Of a DNA stretch of 64,000 nt, positions 49,410-57,913 are shown piece after piece. The position numbers and the translations under genes were made by a program. The number at the start of each line of letters is the position of its first letter. The stretch's first letter is position 1. This stretch comes from JBFWVR01 sp050246635 (GTDB lineage Bacteria > Acidobacteriota > Vicinamibacteria > Vicinamibacterales > UBA2999), in the NCBI GenBank assembly GCA_050246635.1, contig JBFWVR010000017.1, positions 70,082 to 134,081 of the forward strand. The letters run 5' to 3'. The notes beneath the pieces are model-generated. The model was given only the letters and a program-made list of their open reading frames with translations, was not told the DNA's origin and made no database searches.

Positions 49410-50354
49410 CTACGGCGAACGCCGTTTCCGTCCACCGCCACCCGGCGCAGGCGCCGAACCGCCCTTGCGCTCTTCCAGCGCCTTCGCGGTCTTCGGCCAG
49501 TCGGCGCGGAGCAGCCGCGACAGGCTCCGGTCCGCCAGCAGCCGCCCCCCGGTCTGGCACGTCGGGCAGTAGTTGCTCTCGTTCGACGCGTAGCGGATCC
49601 GCTGGACCGTCGTGCCGCACACCGGGCACGGCTGGCCGTACCGGCCGTGCACCGCCATCCCCGGCCGGAAGGCGGTCACCTTCTCGGGAAAGGCGTCGCC
49701 CGCCTCCGCGATCAGGCGATCGCGCCATGTGATCAGGGTGTCGCGCGTCGCCGCATGGAGGCGCGCCAGGTCCGCGTCGGTCAGGCTGGTCGTCAGCGTG
49801 GTCGGCGACAGGCGCGCCGCGTGCAGGATCTCGTCGGAATAGGCGTTGCCGATCCCGCTCAGGATCCGCGGATCGGTGAGCGCGCGTTTCAGCGTGTGCC
49901 GCTCCCGCCGAAGCGCCTGCGCGAACTCGCGCGCTGTCGCGTCGAGCACCTCGAGGCCGCCCCGGTCGAGCGCCGCCAGCGCCTCCCGGCCCACGACGAC
50001 GTGCAGGGACGCCTGGCGTGAGGTGCCGGCCTCGGTCAGCAGCACGGTGCCGCCCTCGACGTCGAACGCGGCAATGCCGAGCCGCCCGGGCACCCGGGCG
50101 CCTTCCGCCCGCCAGCGGAAGCGTCCCGCAATCATCAGGTGGAACACGAGGAACCAGTCCCCTTCCAGCTGCCAGACGATCCGCTTCCCGAGCCGCGTCA
50201 CGCCGAGGATGCGACGGCCGTGCGCCTCATCGAGGGAGGGCGTGAACGTGCGCAGGACGAAGGGGCTGCGTAGCCGGACGCGGGTGAGCGTACGGCCGGC
50301 GAGACGGCTCCGCAGGGCGTGGACGTAAAGTTCGACGTCAGGCAGTTCGGGCAC
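49410..50354 (-). CDS. Formamidopyrimidine-DNA glycosylase family protein (Fpg/Nei)
   Basis: A 314-residue base-excision enzyme. The start GTG 50354 gives PELPDVELY, so Pro2 and Glu3 are in place as catalytic residues. A lysine in LGKRIVW near 57 contacts DNA. The helix-two-turn-helix is DPRILSGIGNAYSDEIL. A zinc finger CPVCGTTVQRI...YCPTC closes the domain. A 40-residue Arg/Gly-rich tail follows it. The VELY start and tail differ from E. coli MutM, so oxidised purine specificity is only probable. Confidence 0.92.
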   Translation of the reverse strand: MPELPDVELYVHALRSRLAGRTLTRVRLRSPFVLRTFTPSLDEAHGRRILGVTRLGKRIVWQLEGDWFLVFHLMIAGRFRWRAEGARVPGRLGIAAFDVEGGTVLLTEAGTSRQASLHVVVGREALAALDRGGLEVLDATAREFAQALRRERHTLKRALTDPRILSGIGNAYSDEILHAARLSPTTLTTSLTDADLARLHAATRDTLITWRDRLIAEAGDAFPEKVTAFRPGMAVHGRYGQPCPVCGTTVQRIRYASNESNYCPTCQTGGRLLADRSLSRLLRADWPKTAKALEERKGGSAPAPGGGGRKRRSP

Positions 50355-50451
50355 AGCTGGCCGTTCCAGAGGGAACGTCCAGTCTAGTGCATCGACGGCA
50401 CGCCGGCCGGTCACCTGCCGGACCCGCCACGTCGGATGCGCCTCTCGGGCG

Positions 50452-51321
50452 TCAGCGCATGCGGGCCAGGGCGTCCACCAGCGCCGTGCGGATTCGTGTC
50501 ACGGGCTCCGGCGTGCCCGCCTCGGCCGGCAGCGACACCGCCAGCGCCGCGAGAATCTGGCGGGCGTTCTGGACGCGGGCGAAGCGGTCCGGATCGATTC
50601 GCGGCCCGTCGGCCCAGAGCGCGGCATGGCGGTCCGGCCATGCTGCAATCCACCGGCCGAGCGCGTCCAGCTGCGCGTCGGGCCGCACGACGAGGGATCG
50701 CAACGCTGCCGCGATCCGCTCGGCCTCGCCCCAGACGAACACCGTGTCGGCCTGCTCCACCTTGGCGGCGATGGCCTCGACGATACGCGTCTGGGCGGCG
50801 GGCGCCAGTTTCGGGTTCCGGCCGAGGAACTTGAGGAGGTCCGCGGTGTGGGCCACCGAATGCATCCAGCCCGTCACGGGATCGAAGCCCCGCAGGTCGC
50901 GCTCCGCGGCGGCGTAGGCGAGGGTGCGGTCGAGCAGCCGGTCGAACTCGGCCTGGGTGAGGAACGGCGCCCGCAGGTCCTGTGCGGCCACGAGGGACAG
51001 GCAGAGGGCCGAGAACGACCGCCGGAAAACGGAGTCGGTGCCCTGTTCCCCGATCCGGTCGTCGAGGCCGGCGAGCCAGGCCGCCATCACCCGGCGCAGG
51101 CCCTCGGGCGGCACTGCCTGCTCGCGGATGATCAGCCGTTCCGCCGTCCCATAGGCCACATCGTCCCGTTCGTGGGAGTCGGCGGAGGCGAGGAGCGGCA
51201 CCAGGGCGAGCAGCCGGTCCGCCGCGCTCGAAGCCTCCTGGGCGACGAGCGACAGCGGCGGCGCCAGTGACAGGAGCACGACCAGGGCGGCGGTCGGTGC
51301 TGTGGGCACGAGCGTGGTCAT
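50452..51321 (-). CDS. Secreted DUF2785-like helical protein
   Basis: A 289-residue protein with an N-terminal signal peptide (PTAALVVLLSLAPPLSLVA). It continues with helices including ERDDVAYGTAERLIIRE, SLVAAQDLRAPFLTQAEFDRLLDRTLAYAAAERDLRGFDPVTGWMHSVAHTADLLKFLGRNP. The GWMHSVAHTADLL phrase is characteristic of the DUF2785 family, function unknown. The start ATG 51321 begins the signal peptide. It is divergent from the FkbM gene. Confidence 0.78.
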   Translation of the reverse strand: MTTLVPTAPTAALVVLLSLAPPLSLVAQEASSAADRLLALVPLLASADSHERDDVAYGTAERLIIREQAVPPEGLRRVMAAWLAGLDDRIGEQGTDSVFRRSFSALCLSLVAAQDLRAPFLTQAEFDRLLDRTLAYAAAERDLRGFDPVTGWMHSVAHTADLLKFLGRNPKLAPAAQTRIVEAIAAKVEQADTVFVWGEAERIAAALRSLVVRPDAQLDALGRWIAAWPDRHAALWADGPRIDPDRFARVQNARQILAALAVSLPAEAGTPEPVTRIRTALVDALARMR

Positions 51322-51378
51322 CGGCTGCCCCCGCGGGTGGCGGGCGCCACCTGTGACGCCCGGCGGTATACTGCGCGC

Positions 51379-52092
51379 GTGCCGGTCACGTCCGGCTTCC
51401 CCCCAATCATGCAGCCATACGCCGATGCTCTGCTCGACCAGGCCCTGCACGGGCTGGGACGGACCCGGGGACGGGACGTCTTCGTGGTGAACATCGGAGC
51501 CCTGGACGGATCGACCTTCGATGGCACGGCCGGGTACGTGTGCGCGTATCGCTGGCGTGGCCTCTTCGTCGAGCCGATCCCGGAGCTCTTCGGGCGGCTT
51601 CTCGACTTCTACAAGGGCTTCGACGGCATGCGGTTCGAGAACGCCGCGATTGCCGCCCACGACGGCGAGGTCACGATGCTGCGCGTCGCGCCCGCCCTCG
51701 TAGACAGCGGCGTGGTGCACCAGGCGTTCCTGGGCATGTCGTCGCTCCAGCCCGCGCGGAACGGCCTGGCCAGCGAAAGCGACCGTCCGATCGTCCAGCA
51801 GTACGGCGAGGAGATCCGTGTCCCCTGCCTGACCGTGCCGTCGCTGCTGGCGAAGCACGAAGTCGAGTCCATCGACGTGATCCATGTCGACGTCGAGGGG
51901 TACGACTGGATGGTCCTGCAGCAGTTCGACCTCTGGCGCTGGCGGCCGACCGTCGTGCGCATCGAACAATCCAGCCTGAGCAGCATCGAGCGGCGCGAGG
52001 CGCGCTGGTACATGCGCGGCGCCGGCCTCGAGGTCGTGGACTTCTACGACGAGCTCGTCGGCGTACGACCGGGAGCGGTCGCCACCCCCTGA
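51379..52092 (+). CDS. FkbM family methyltransferase
   Basis: A 237-residue O-methyltransferase of the FkbM type. It shows DVFVVNIGALDGSTFDGTAGYV, LFVEPIPELFGRLL, ENAAIAAHDGEVTMLRV and a late IDVIHVDVEGYDWMVLQQFDL. GTG 51379 was chosen; an ATG at 51409 is an alternative. FkbM proteins methylate hydroxyl groups on glycans or polyketides; the cluster of glycosyltransferases next to it favours a glycan. Confidence 0.85.
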   Translation: MPVTSGFPPIMQPYADALLDQALHGLGRTRGRDVFVVNIGALDGSTFDGTAGYVCAYRWRGLFVEPIPELFGRLLDFYKGFDGMRFENAAIAAHDGEVTMLRVAPALVDSGVVHQAFLGMSSLQPARNGLASESDRPIVQQYGEEIRVPCLTVPSLLAKHEVESIDVIHVDVEGYDWMVLQQFDLWRWRPTVVRIEQSSLSSIERREARWYMRGAGLEVVDFYDELVGVRPGAVATP

Positions 52093-52195
52093 CCCGCCGA
52101 ACGGCCACCGGGACACAGGCCTCCGGTGGATGCAAGGCGTCTCCCGAGTCGTGCCCTCTGTGTCTTCGTGGCCTGTCGGCCGCGCGCGCGGGGCG

Positions 52196-55100
52196 TCAGC
52201 GCGCCCCTGCCCACGCCTCGAAGATCGTGTGGAACGGCACGTCTCCCTCCTGGGGCCGCCGGAAGTCCGTCTCGTCGTGGTACCAGGTGTTGAATGGAAT
52301 CGGCGGGGCGACGAACGGCGGCGCCGCCGCCGCGATGAGCGACAGCACGTTCTCCTCCGTGCCGAGGAGCCCCGCCTCCAGCAGCCGCGCATGGAGCCGG
52401 TCGAACTCCTGCGCCAGGCGCGTGACCTCGCCGCGGGGCCCGCCGAACAGGCCACCGACGACGTGCTGCTCGATTGGCGCCGCCGTGCCGGTCGCGCGGA
52501 CCATTTCGGCCACGCTCACGTCGTGCAGCAGCTCCCCGCCCAGGGGATGGGCCAGCAGCAGGATGCGGTTCTGCGACGCGAGACGTGCCCGCGCCGAGGG
52601 CGAGAACGTGGAGCCTGCGTCCGACAGCATCCGTGAGGGGAAGATCCCGGCGTGGGCCAGACCCGCGTCAAGCCAGTAGACGTGCCCGCTGCCGAAGCGT
52701 GGCGCGCGGGCCTCCTGGCCGAGCCATTCGAGCTTCCCGAAACAGAGCACATGACAGCGATCCCGATACGGGCGGGACCGCACGTCCTGTGCGTCACGCA
52801 GCGCCTGGATGGCGGCGTAGCGGCGCACGGCCGAGAGGGGGAACGGCCGAACGTCGACCGGCACCTCCAGCGTGCGCCCGAATGCCTCGACCTCGCCGGC
52901 GTGCTCCGGGGCCGTGTAGATGACGAATGGCGCACCGAACATGGCGAGATGGCGGAGCGACGTGAAGTAGAACTCCAGGCTCCGGCCCCGGCCGCCGAGC
53001 GCATCGTCCGGTGACAGGCAGTACACCGCGGTCACGAACGTCACTGGCGCGCCTGCGGGGCCAATGCCCGAGTTCGGGTGGCTCTCGGTCCGCTCCGTGG
53101 CCCCGTAGTGCACCACGCGGTTGTGGTTGATCGGCGACGCCAGGAGCACACCGGCGCGCAGCCGGCCCGCGCGCTGCAGCTCGAGCGCGCGCACCATCAG
53201 GCTCTGCTCGAAGCGGGCGGCCTGGGCGTCCGCGAAGATCAGGTCGCTGGCGGCCCGGGTCACGAGCATCGGCCAGTTCGAGTAGTAGACCTCGCCCAGC
53301 ATGTAGGCGAGGCCCTCGTGGCTCTTGACCGCCTCGACGGCGGTCGCGTGACCGGCCGGGAACAGCCGTTCCCGCCCTGCGGCGTCGAGGTTGAAGTACG
53401 CCCAGTTCTGGCGATGGTCGCCGTAGAACTCCGTGTACGACAGCTTCAGGTAGCCGAGGCCGGGCTCGTTGCGGATGATCGCCAGCGCCTTGTCGAGCAG
53501 GCCGGGCACGCGCGTCGGGAAGCCGTTGCGGCACCGGCCCTCGTCCACGTGCAGGAGCATGTCGTCCTCGAAGAACACCATGAACTCGGCGTCCGTCTGG
53601 CGGGTGAAATGATGCGCGCACCACGCGCGCCCCCCGAGGATGCCGATGTTCCCGAGCCGCACGTGCTCGAACCCGTAGCGCCCCGCGAGGGCCTCGTAGG
53701 CCGGCTGCGTGGACTCGTCCGTCGAGTTGTCGAGCAACACCCGCACGGTGGTGCGTGAGAGGAGTTCCGGCTCCGCCAGGGCCACGGACTCGAACCACAG
53801 GGCCAGCTGGTCCGGGGCGTTGAACGTGAGCACGTACAGCGCCAGGCTGCCGCGTGTCCCCTGTGCCGGCTCCAGGCGCTCGACCGCGGTCCCGCGTTTC
53901 CTGCGGCACATCCACGCGACGTCCCCGAAGACATCCGGCAACACGGGCTCGAGCTGGTGGGCCTCGATGACGGCGCGGATGTCCTCGTCGGTCAACTCAC
54001 ACCAGTTCCAGAGCCGGCCCCGCAGGCGCTGCTCGAACGTCGCGAACGACGGCGCGTAGTCGTGCGCCATCACGAGATCACCCGTCTTCAGGTACGGGGC
54101 GAACCGCCGCACATCCGCGGGTTTGTCGACGCCGTCGCAGATCAGGATGGAGAGGCCGGGGCCCTGCACGAAGCGGGCGATCTCCGCCTCCACGAACTCG
54201 TGCGCCGTGTCCTTGACCCGGATGTCCAGGCCGATGCGCCTGAACAGGCCGTCCCGGTGGGGGTTCTCCCAGGCGTCGTAAGCGACGAACTCCGCGCCGC
54301 GGCCGAGGGCGAAGAGGTACAGCTGCGTCGCCAGCCCGCCCTGGTCCACCCCGATGTATACGATGCGGGCCACGCGCTCGCCCGTGCGATCGAGGTGCCG
54401 CCACAGCGCGTCGAACGCCAGGACGGCATCGCGGGACTGCATCATCGGCAGCCCCATGAACTCCGACGTGCCACGTTCGATCTCGGCGGCCCGCGCCTGG
54501 CGATCAGGATCGGGCGGCAGCATCGCGCGTGACGGCTCCGGCTGCGGGAGCCAGATGGCGGGCGCCCGCCTGAGGTCGGCGGCCTGCCCCCGGACGACGG
54601 CCTCGAAGAACGGCGCCATGAGGCCGTTCGCGCCGATCAGGTAGTGGACGAACTGGCCGGGATCGCGGTACGCGAGGATCGTGAACAGGCTCTCCTCGGT
54701 GCCCATCTCGCCCGCCGCGAGCGTGCTCGCGAGCAGCTCATCGTAGTCGGCGGCGACCTCGGCAATCCGGCCCGTGGCCCCCCCGAAGAACCCGCCCCGC
54801 GCCACCCGATCCACGCCGCCGACACCGGCACGCCGTGCCAGCGCCGTTCGCGGAAACCCGTGAACCTCCTGTCCGTCCCGGTACGGATACTCCACCCAGA
54901 GGAATCCGTCAGCCGCTTCGGCAAGCCGGGGCACCAGCGCGGGATCGCCCAGCACCGCCTCCGGCACCGTGTTCACCAGTCCGGCGTCGATCCAGAAAGC
55001 GTGCGTGGTGCCGAAGGGATTCTCCGCGGCCACCCGGGCCAGCAGCCGCATCTTCGAGAGCACGAGCGGGTTGTAGTGCGGCAACGCGGCCTGCGGGCTC

Positions 55101-56650
55101 TCGGTGAGCCAGCTCGCCTGGGCCAGCCACTCCGGCCGACGGCGGATGTCCTGCACGCGGCCGAACCACGGCTGCTGCTCCAGGTCCTCCCGGCGCATGG
55201 TGATGACGCGGGTGTTGATCGGATCGCGGTGGCGCCAGACGACGGCCTCGTGCTCGGGCGCCACGAAGACCACGAGTGGGACGTCGATCCGGAGCAGGCG
55301 CTCGAAGAGCGGGAGGTAGTGGTCCTCGAACGAACGCGCGAACGACGTCGCCAGGCCGTCCCGCCCGAGGTCCAGCAGCGCCGTCACGAACGTCACCGGC
55401 CCGAGCTGCGGGTAGATCGGGCCCTCGATCTTCTCCAGCCACCCCTGGCTGTCACTGACGGGCCAGACCGTCCAGGACGCGGGCACCCGGTCCGTCTCGA
55501 ACGACCGGGAAATGACGACGTGCGGCTCGTCGGTGTCGAGCAGGGTACGGACCTCCTCTCGCGAGAGGTCCTGCCGCTGAATCTCCAGGCCCTGCTCGTC
55601 GTGCACGCCGACATACCAGAAGTGGTAGTCGTGCACGTCGGGCCGCAGGCGGGTCTTCTCGACGACCAGGTCGAGGGCGTAGGTGACGATCCGATCCGCC
55701 CAGTCCGGCGCGGCCGGCGGGTTCGGCGGCTCCTCGAAGCGGCGGGTGTACTCCTGGGCCCGGCGGCGGCGGAAGTTGACGCCGGCGTAGGCCTCGTACT
55801 CCTGGAAGGTGCGATCGCGGCCCAGGCCGAACGGGCCCTCGGTCGGCGCCTCGAGGAAGGCGCGAACGCGGTCGAGGCTCGACCGATCGCGCTCGTGCCA
55901 CGCCACCTCGACCCCCTGCTCGTGCGTGTGGTCGGTCCAGTGCTTGTGCTCGCGATAGTCCCGCGTGTACTCGTGCCAGACAATGACCTCCGTCGGGTGG
56001 AAGAAGTCGTAGCCGTGCGTGTACGCGCGCACGGCCAGGGTGATCTCCTCGCCGATGAAGTACAGGTCGGGGTCGTACGGGACGTCGCGGACGAAGGCGC
56101 CGATCGTGAACAGGAAGTGCGCGGACAGGAACCGCGCGCGCGCCGGGCGCTCGCGCGTGCGCCAGCCGTCGAGCTCCCCTGGGCGGAAGAGGATGATGCC
56201 TTCGTCGGTGAACCGATCGAAGTTCATCTGCATCGGGATGTACTCGCGCGCGTCCGGGTCCTCCGGGTTGAACGGCGTGGCGTACGCCGTCAGGACCGGC
56301 CTGGGACTGCCCGTCCGCTCGAGCTGGGCGATGACCGCCTCGTCCCACTCCCGCGCGAAGCGGTGGTGGGAGTCGAGCTGCATGAAATAGGTCTCGTCCT
56401 CGTAGCGCGCCATGAGCTCGGCACGCGCCCAGCAGGCCCCGCGGCTGTCCTTCCAGTCCACGTCCATGATGCGGAACCGGGGGTCGTCCGCCCAGGGCAG
56501 CGACGTTTCCTCGGGGCCGTGCTGCCAGCAGATGCCGAAACGCAGCCGTTCGGGATGCTTCGCCTTCGCGAGGCAGTCCTCGATGGTCGGCACGAGCTGC
56601 GGATCGCGGTAGGCGGCAATCGAGATGTAAATGGTGTCCAGGGCGCTCAT
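52196..56650 (-). CDS. Giant five-domain glycosyltransferase protein
   Basis: A 1484-residue single chain. Residues about 1-310 resemble the GlcNAc-transferase (GT60-like) fold: YISIAAYRDPQLVPTIEDC, YFMQLDSHHRF and YFIGEEITLAVRAYTHGYD. About 418-700 is a WlaTC/HtrL-like transferase (FVTALLDLGRDG, AFWIDAGLVN). About 735-920 is a Rossmann domain like CmcI/methyltransferase-type proteins (VYIGVDQGGLATQL, ILICDGVDKPADV). About 935-1190 is a GT-A domain (LYVLTFNAPDQL, VFFEDDMLLHV). About 1195-1484 repeats the HtrL-like fold (YWLDAGLAHAG). A multi-step glycan-building enzyme is inferred. Confidence 0.8.
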   Translation of the reverse strand: MSALDTIYISIAAYRDPQLVPTIEDCLAKAKHPERLRFGICWQHGPEETSLPWADDPRFRIMDVDWKDSRGACWARAELMARYEDETYFMQLDSHHRFAREWDEAVIAQLERTGSPRPVLTAYATPFNPEDPDAREYIPMQMNFDRFTDEGIILFRPGELDGWRTRERPARARFLSAHFLFTIGAFVRDVPYDPDLYFIGEEITLAVRAYTHGYDFFHPTEVIVWHEYTRDYREHKHWTDHTHEQGVEVAWHERDRSSLDRVRAFLEAPTEGPFGLGRDRTFQEYEAYAGVNFRRRRAQEYTRRFEEPPNPPAAPDWADRIVTYALDLVVEKTRLRPDVHDYHFWYVGVHDEQGLEIQRQDLSREEVRTLLDTDEPHVVISRSFETDRVPASWTVWPVSDSQGWLEKIEGPIYPQLGPVTFVTALLDLGRDGLATSFARSFEDHYLPLFERLLRIDVPLVVFVAPEHEAVVWRHRDPINTRVITMRREDLEQQPWFGRVQDIRRRPEWLAQASWLTESPQAALPHYNPLVLSKMRLLARVAAENPFGTTHAFWIDAGLVNTVPEAVLGDPALVPRLAEAADGFLWVEYPYRDGQEVHGFPRTALARRAGVGGVDRVARGGFFGGATGRIAEVAADYDELLASTLAAGEMGTEESLFTILAYRDPGQFVHYLIGANGLMAPFFEAVVRGQAADLRRAPAIWLPQPEPSRAMLPPDPDRQARAAEIERGTSEFMGLPMMQSRDAVLAFDALWRHLDRTGERVARIVYIGVDQGGLATQLYLFALGRGAEFVAYDAWENPHRDGLFRRIGLDIRVKDTAHEFVEAEIARFVQGPGLSILICDGVDKPADVRRFAPYLKTGDLVMAHDYAPSFATFEQRLRGRLWNWCELTDEDIRAVIEAHQLEPVLPDVFGDVAWMCRRKRGTAVERLEPAQGTRGSLALYVLTFNAPDQLALWFESVALAEPELLSRTTVRVLLDNSTDESTQPAYEALAGRYGFEHVRLGNIGILGGRAWCAHHFTRQTDAEFMVFFEDDMLLHVDEGRCRNGFPTRVPGLLDKALAIIRNEPGLGYLKLSYTEFYGDHRQNWAYFNLDAAGRERLFPAGHATAVEAVKSHEGLAYMLGEVYYSNWPMLVTRAASDLIFADAQAARFEQSLMVRALELQRAGRLRAGVLLASPINHNRVVHYGATERTESHPNSGIGPAGAPVTFVTAVYCLSPDDALGGRGRSLEFYFTSLRHLAMFGAPFVIYTAPEHAGEVEAFGRTLEVPVDVRPFPLSAVRRYAAIQALRDAQDVRSRPYRDRCHVLCFGKLEWLGQEARAPRFGSGHVYWLDAGLAHAGIFPSRMLSDAGSTFSPSARARLASQNRILLLAHPLGGELLHDVSVAEMVRATGTAAPIEQHVVGGLFGGPRGEVTRLAQEFDRLHARLLEAGLLGTEENVLSLIAAAAPPFVAPPIPFNTWYHDETDFRRPQEGDVPFHTIFEAWAGAR

Positions 56651-56911
56651 GGCAGTGGCCGCGGGCCCGCGGCTCAGTCGCGGCGCGCACGGGGGTACGC
56701 AGGATATCCGGTCCCGGCGTCGGGCAACAAGGCGTCACGCATGGCTGGTGGCGGGCGATGTCGCGGTGGGCGCCACGTCCGCGCGAACCTCCGCGGATCG
56801 GGCGATCAGCGGCACCAGCCCCCGGAACCGGCGCCGGCACACGGCACCGGCCGGCAACTGGCCAACCTCCGGGGCGAGGCCACCGCGCACCGGCCATGTA
56901 GAGCGGCGCGC
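56651..56911. other. 261-bp non-coding gap in the glycan cluster
   Basis: No convincing gene, repeat or terminator was seen between the epimerase stop and the start of the giant glycosyltransferase. It probably contains the promoter of the latter. Confidence 0.5.
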
Positions 56912-57910
56912 TCAGACCGGGGACGAAAACGCCTCTTCGAGGGCCGTCACGACACGAGGGGCAGAGCGACCGTCTCCAAACGGACACGGTGCCGTGAGGA
57001 CCAGCCGTTGGTTCGCGGCGGCGAAACAGGCGGGCAGGTCCGCCGGTTGCCGACAGAGCATGAGATGCGTCCCGAGTCCCTCTGGACGCTCGGTGGCGCG
57101 GCGGCACACGATCACGCGCTTGCCGAGGAAGCTGCCTTCCTCCTGGAAGCCCCCGCTGTCGGTCACGATCAAGCGGCAGGTCGCCAGGCGACCGGCCATT
57201 TCGGGGTGCGGGAGCGGCTGGCTGACGCGCACGCGCTCGAAGGCACCCTCCGTCCAGTCCCAGTCGGGGCTGGGGTGCCGCACGAACTCGAAGACGAGCT
57301 CGGGGTACGCCGCCGCCAGCCCGTCGAATGCCCGAATCCACTCCGGCGCACGCGCCTGGTTCTCCCGCCGGTGCAAGCTGATCAGGACGGGCCCGTCGTA
57401 GGTGCTCGCGAGCCCGACCAGGTTGTCGAGCACGGTGTTGCCGACCACTTCCTTGCGCCCCGGGCATCGCTCGGCCTCGAGGTTCGCGCGATTGTGCGCG
57501 GTCGGACACAGGTGCAGGGTCGCGAGACGGGAAATCTGCTGGCGGTAGAGTTCCTCGGGGAAGGGGTTCGCCAGGTCGTACGTGCGCAAACCGGCCTCGA
57601 GGTGCGCCACCGGGATCCGCCGGTGGAAGGCCGCCAGCGCCACGCCGAAGGCCGACGCCGTGTCGCCCTGCACCAGCACCGCACTGACGCCGTCGAAGAC
57701 CGCATCGTCTGCGCCGAGGATGGAGCGGACCACCGCGTCGAGGCGATGGCCGTCTTCCGCGATCCCGAGCGCGGCGTCGCACCGCTCGCCGTCGAGCAGG
57801 CGATGCTGGCCCGTGAACAGCACGCGGTGGTGGATGCGCCCGTCCAGGAGCGGCAGCAGCGGCTTGAGCTTCACGAACTCCGGGCGCGTGCCATAGGCGA
57901 CGAGCAGCAC
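56912..57910 (-). CDS. wecB: UDP-N-acetylglucosamine 2-epimerase (non-hydrolysing)
   Basis: A 332-residue GT-B-fold enzyme converting UDP-GlcNAc to UDP-ManNAc. It shows VAYGTRPEFVKLKPLLPLL, FTGQHRLLDG, VQGDTASAFGVALAAFHR, VAHLEAGLRTYDLANPFPEELYRQQIS and the later VTDSGGFQEEGSFLGKRVIVCR. The GTG at 57910 lies 3 nt after the GT-D/GT2 stop. It likely supplies ManNAc to the polymer built by this cluster. Confidence 0.95.
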   Translation of the reverse strand: MLLVAYGTRPEFVKLKPLLPLLDGRIHHRVLFTGQHRLLDGERCDAALGIAEDGHRLDAVVRSILGADDAVFDGVSAVLVQGDTASAFGVALAAFHRRIPVAHLEAGLRTYDLANPFPEELYRQQISRLATLHLCPTAHNRANLEAERCPGRKEVVGNTVLDNLVGLASTYDGPVLISLHRRENQARAPEWIRAFDGLAAAYPELVFEFVRHPSPDWDWTEGAFERVRVSQPLPHPEMAGRLATCRLIVTDSGGFQEEGSFLGKRVIVCRRATERPEGLGTHLMLCRQPADLPACFAAANQRLVLTAPCPFGDGRSAPRVVTALEEAFSSPV

Positions 57911-57913
57911 GCC

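Noticed and set aside
51600..52135. Minus-strand frame continuing upstream of the DUF2785-like gene across the FkbM gene
   Set aside because: The plus-strand FkbM protein has clear family motifs, and a signal peptide start for the DUF2785-like protein lies at 51321.
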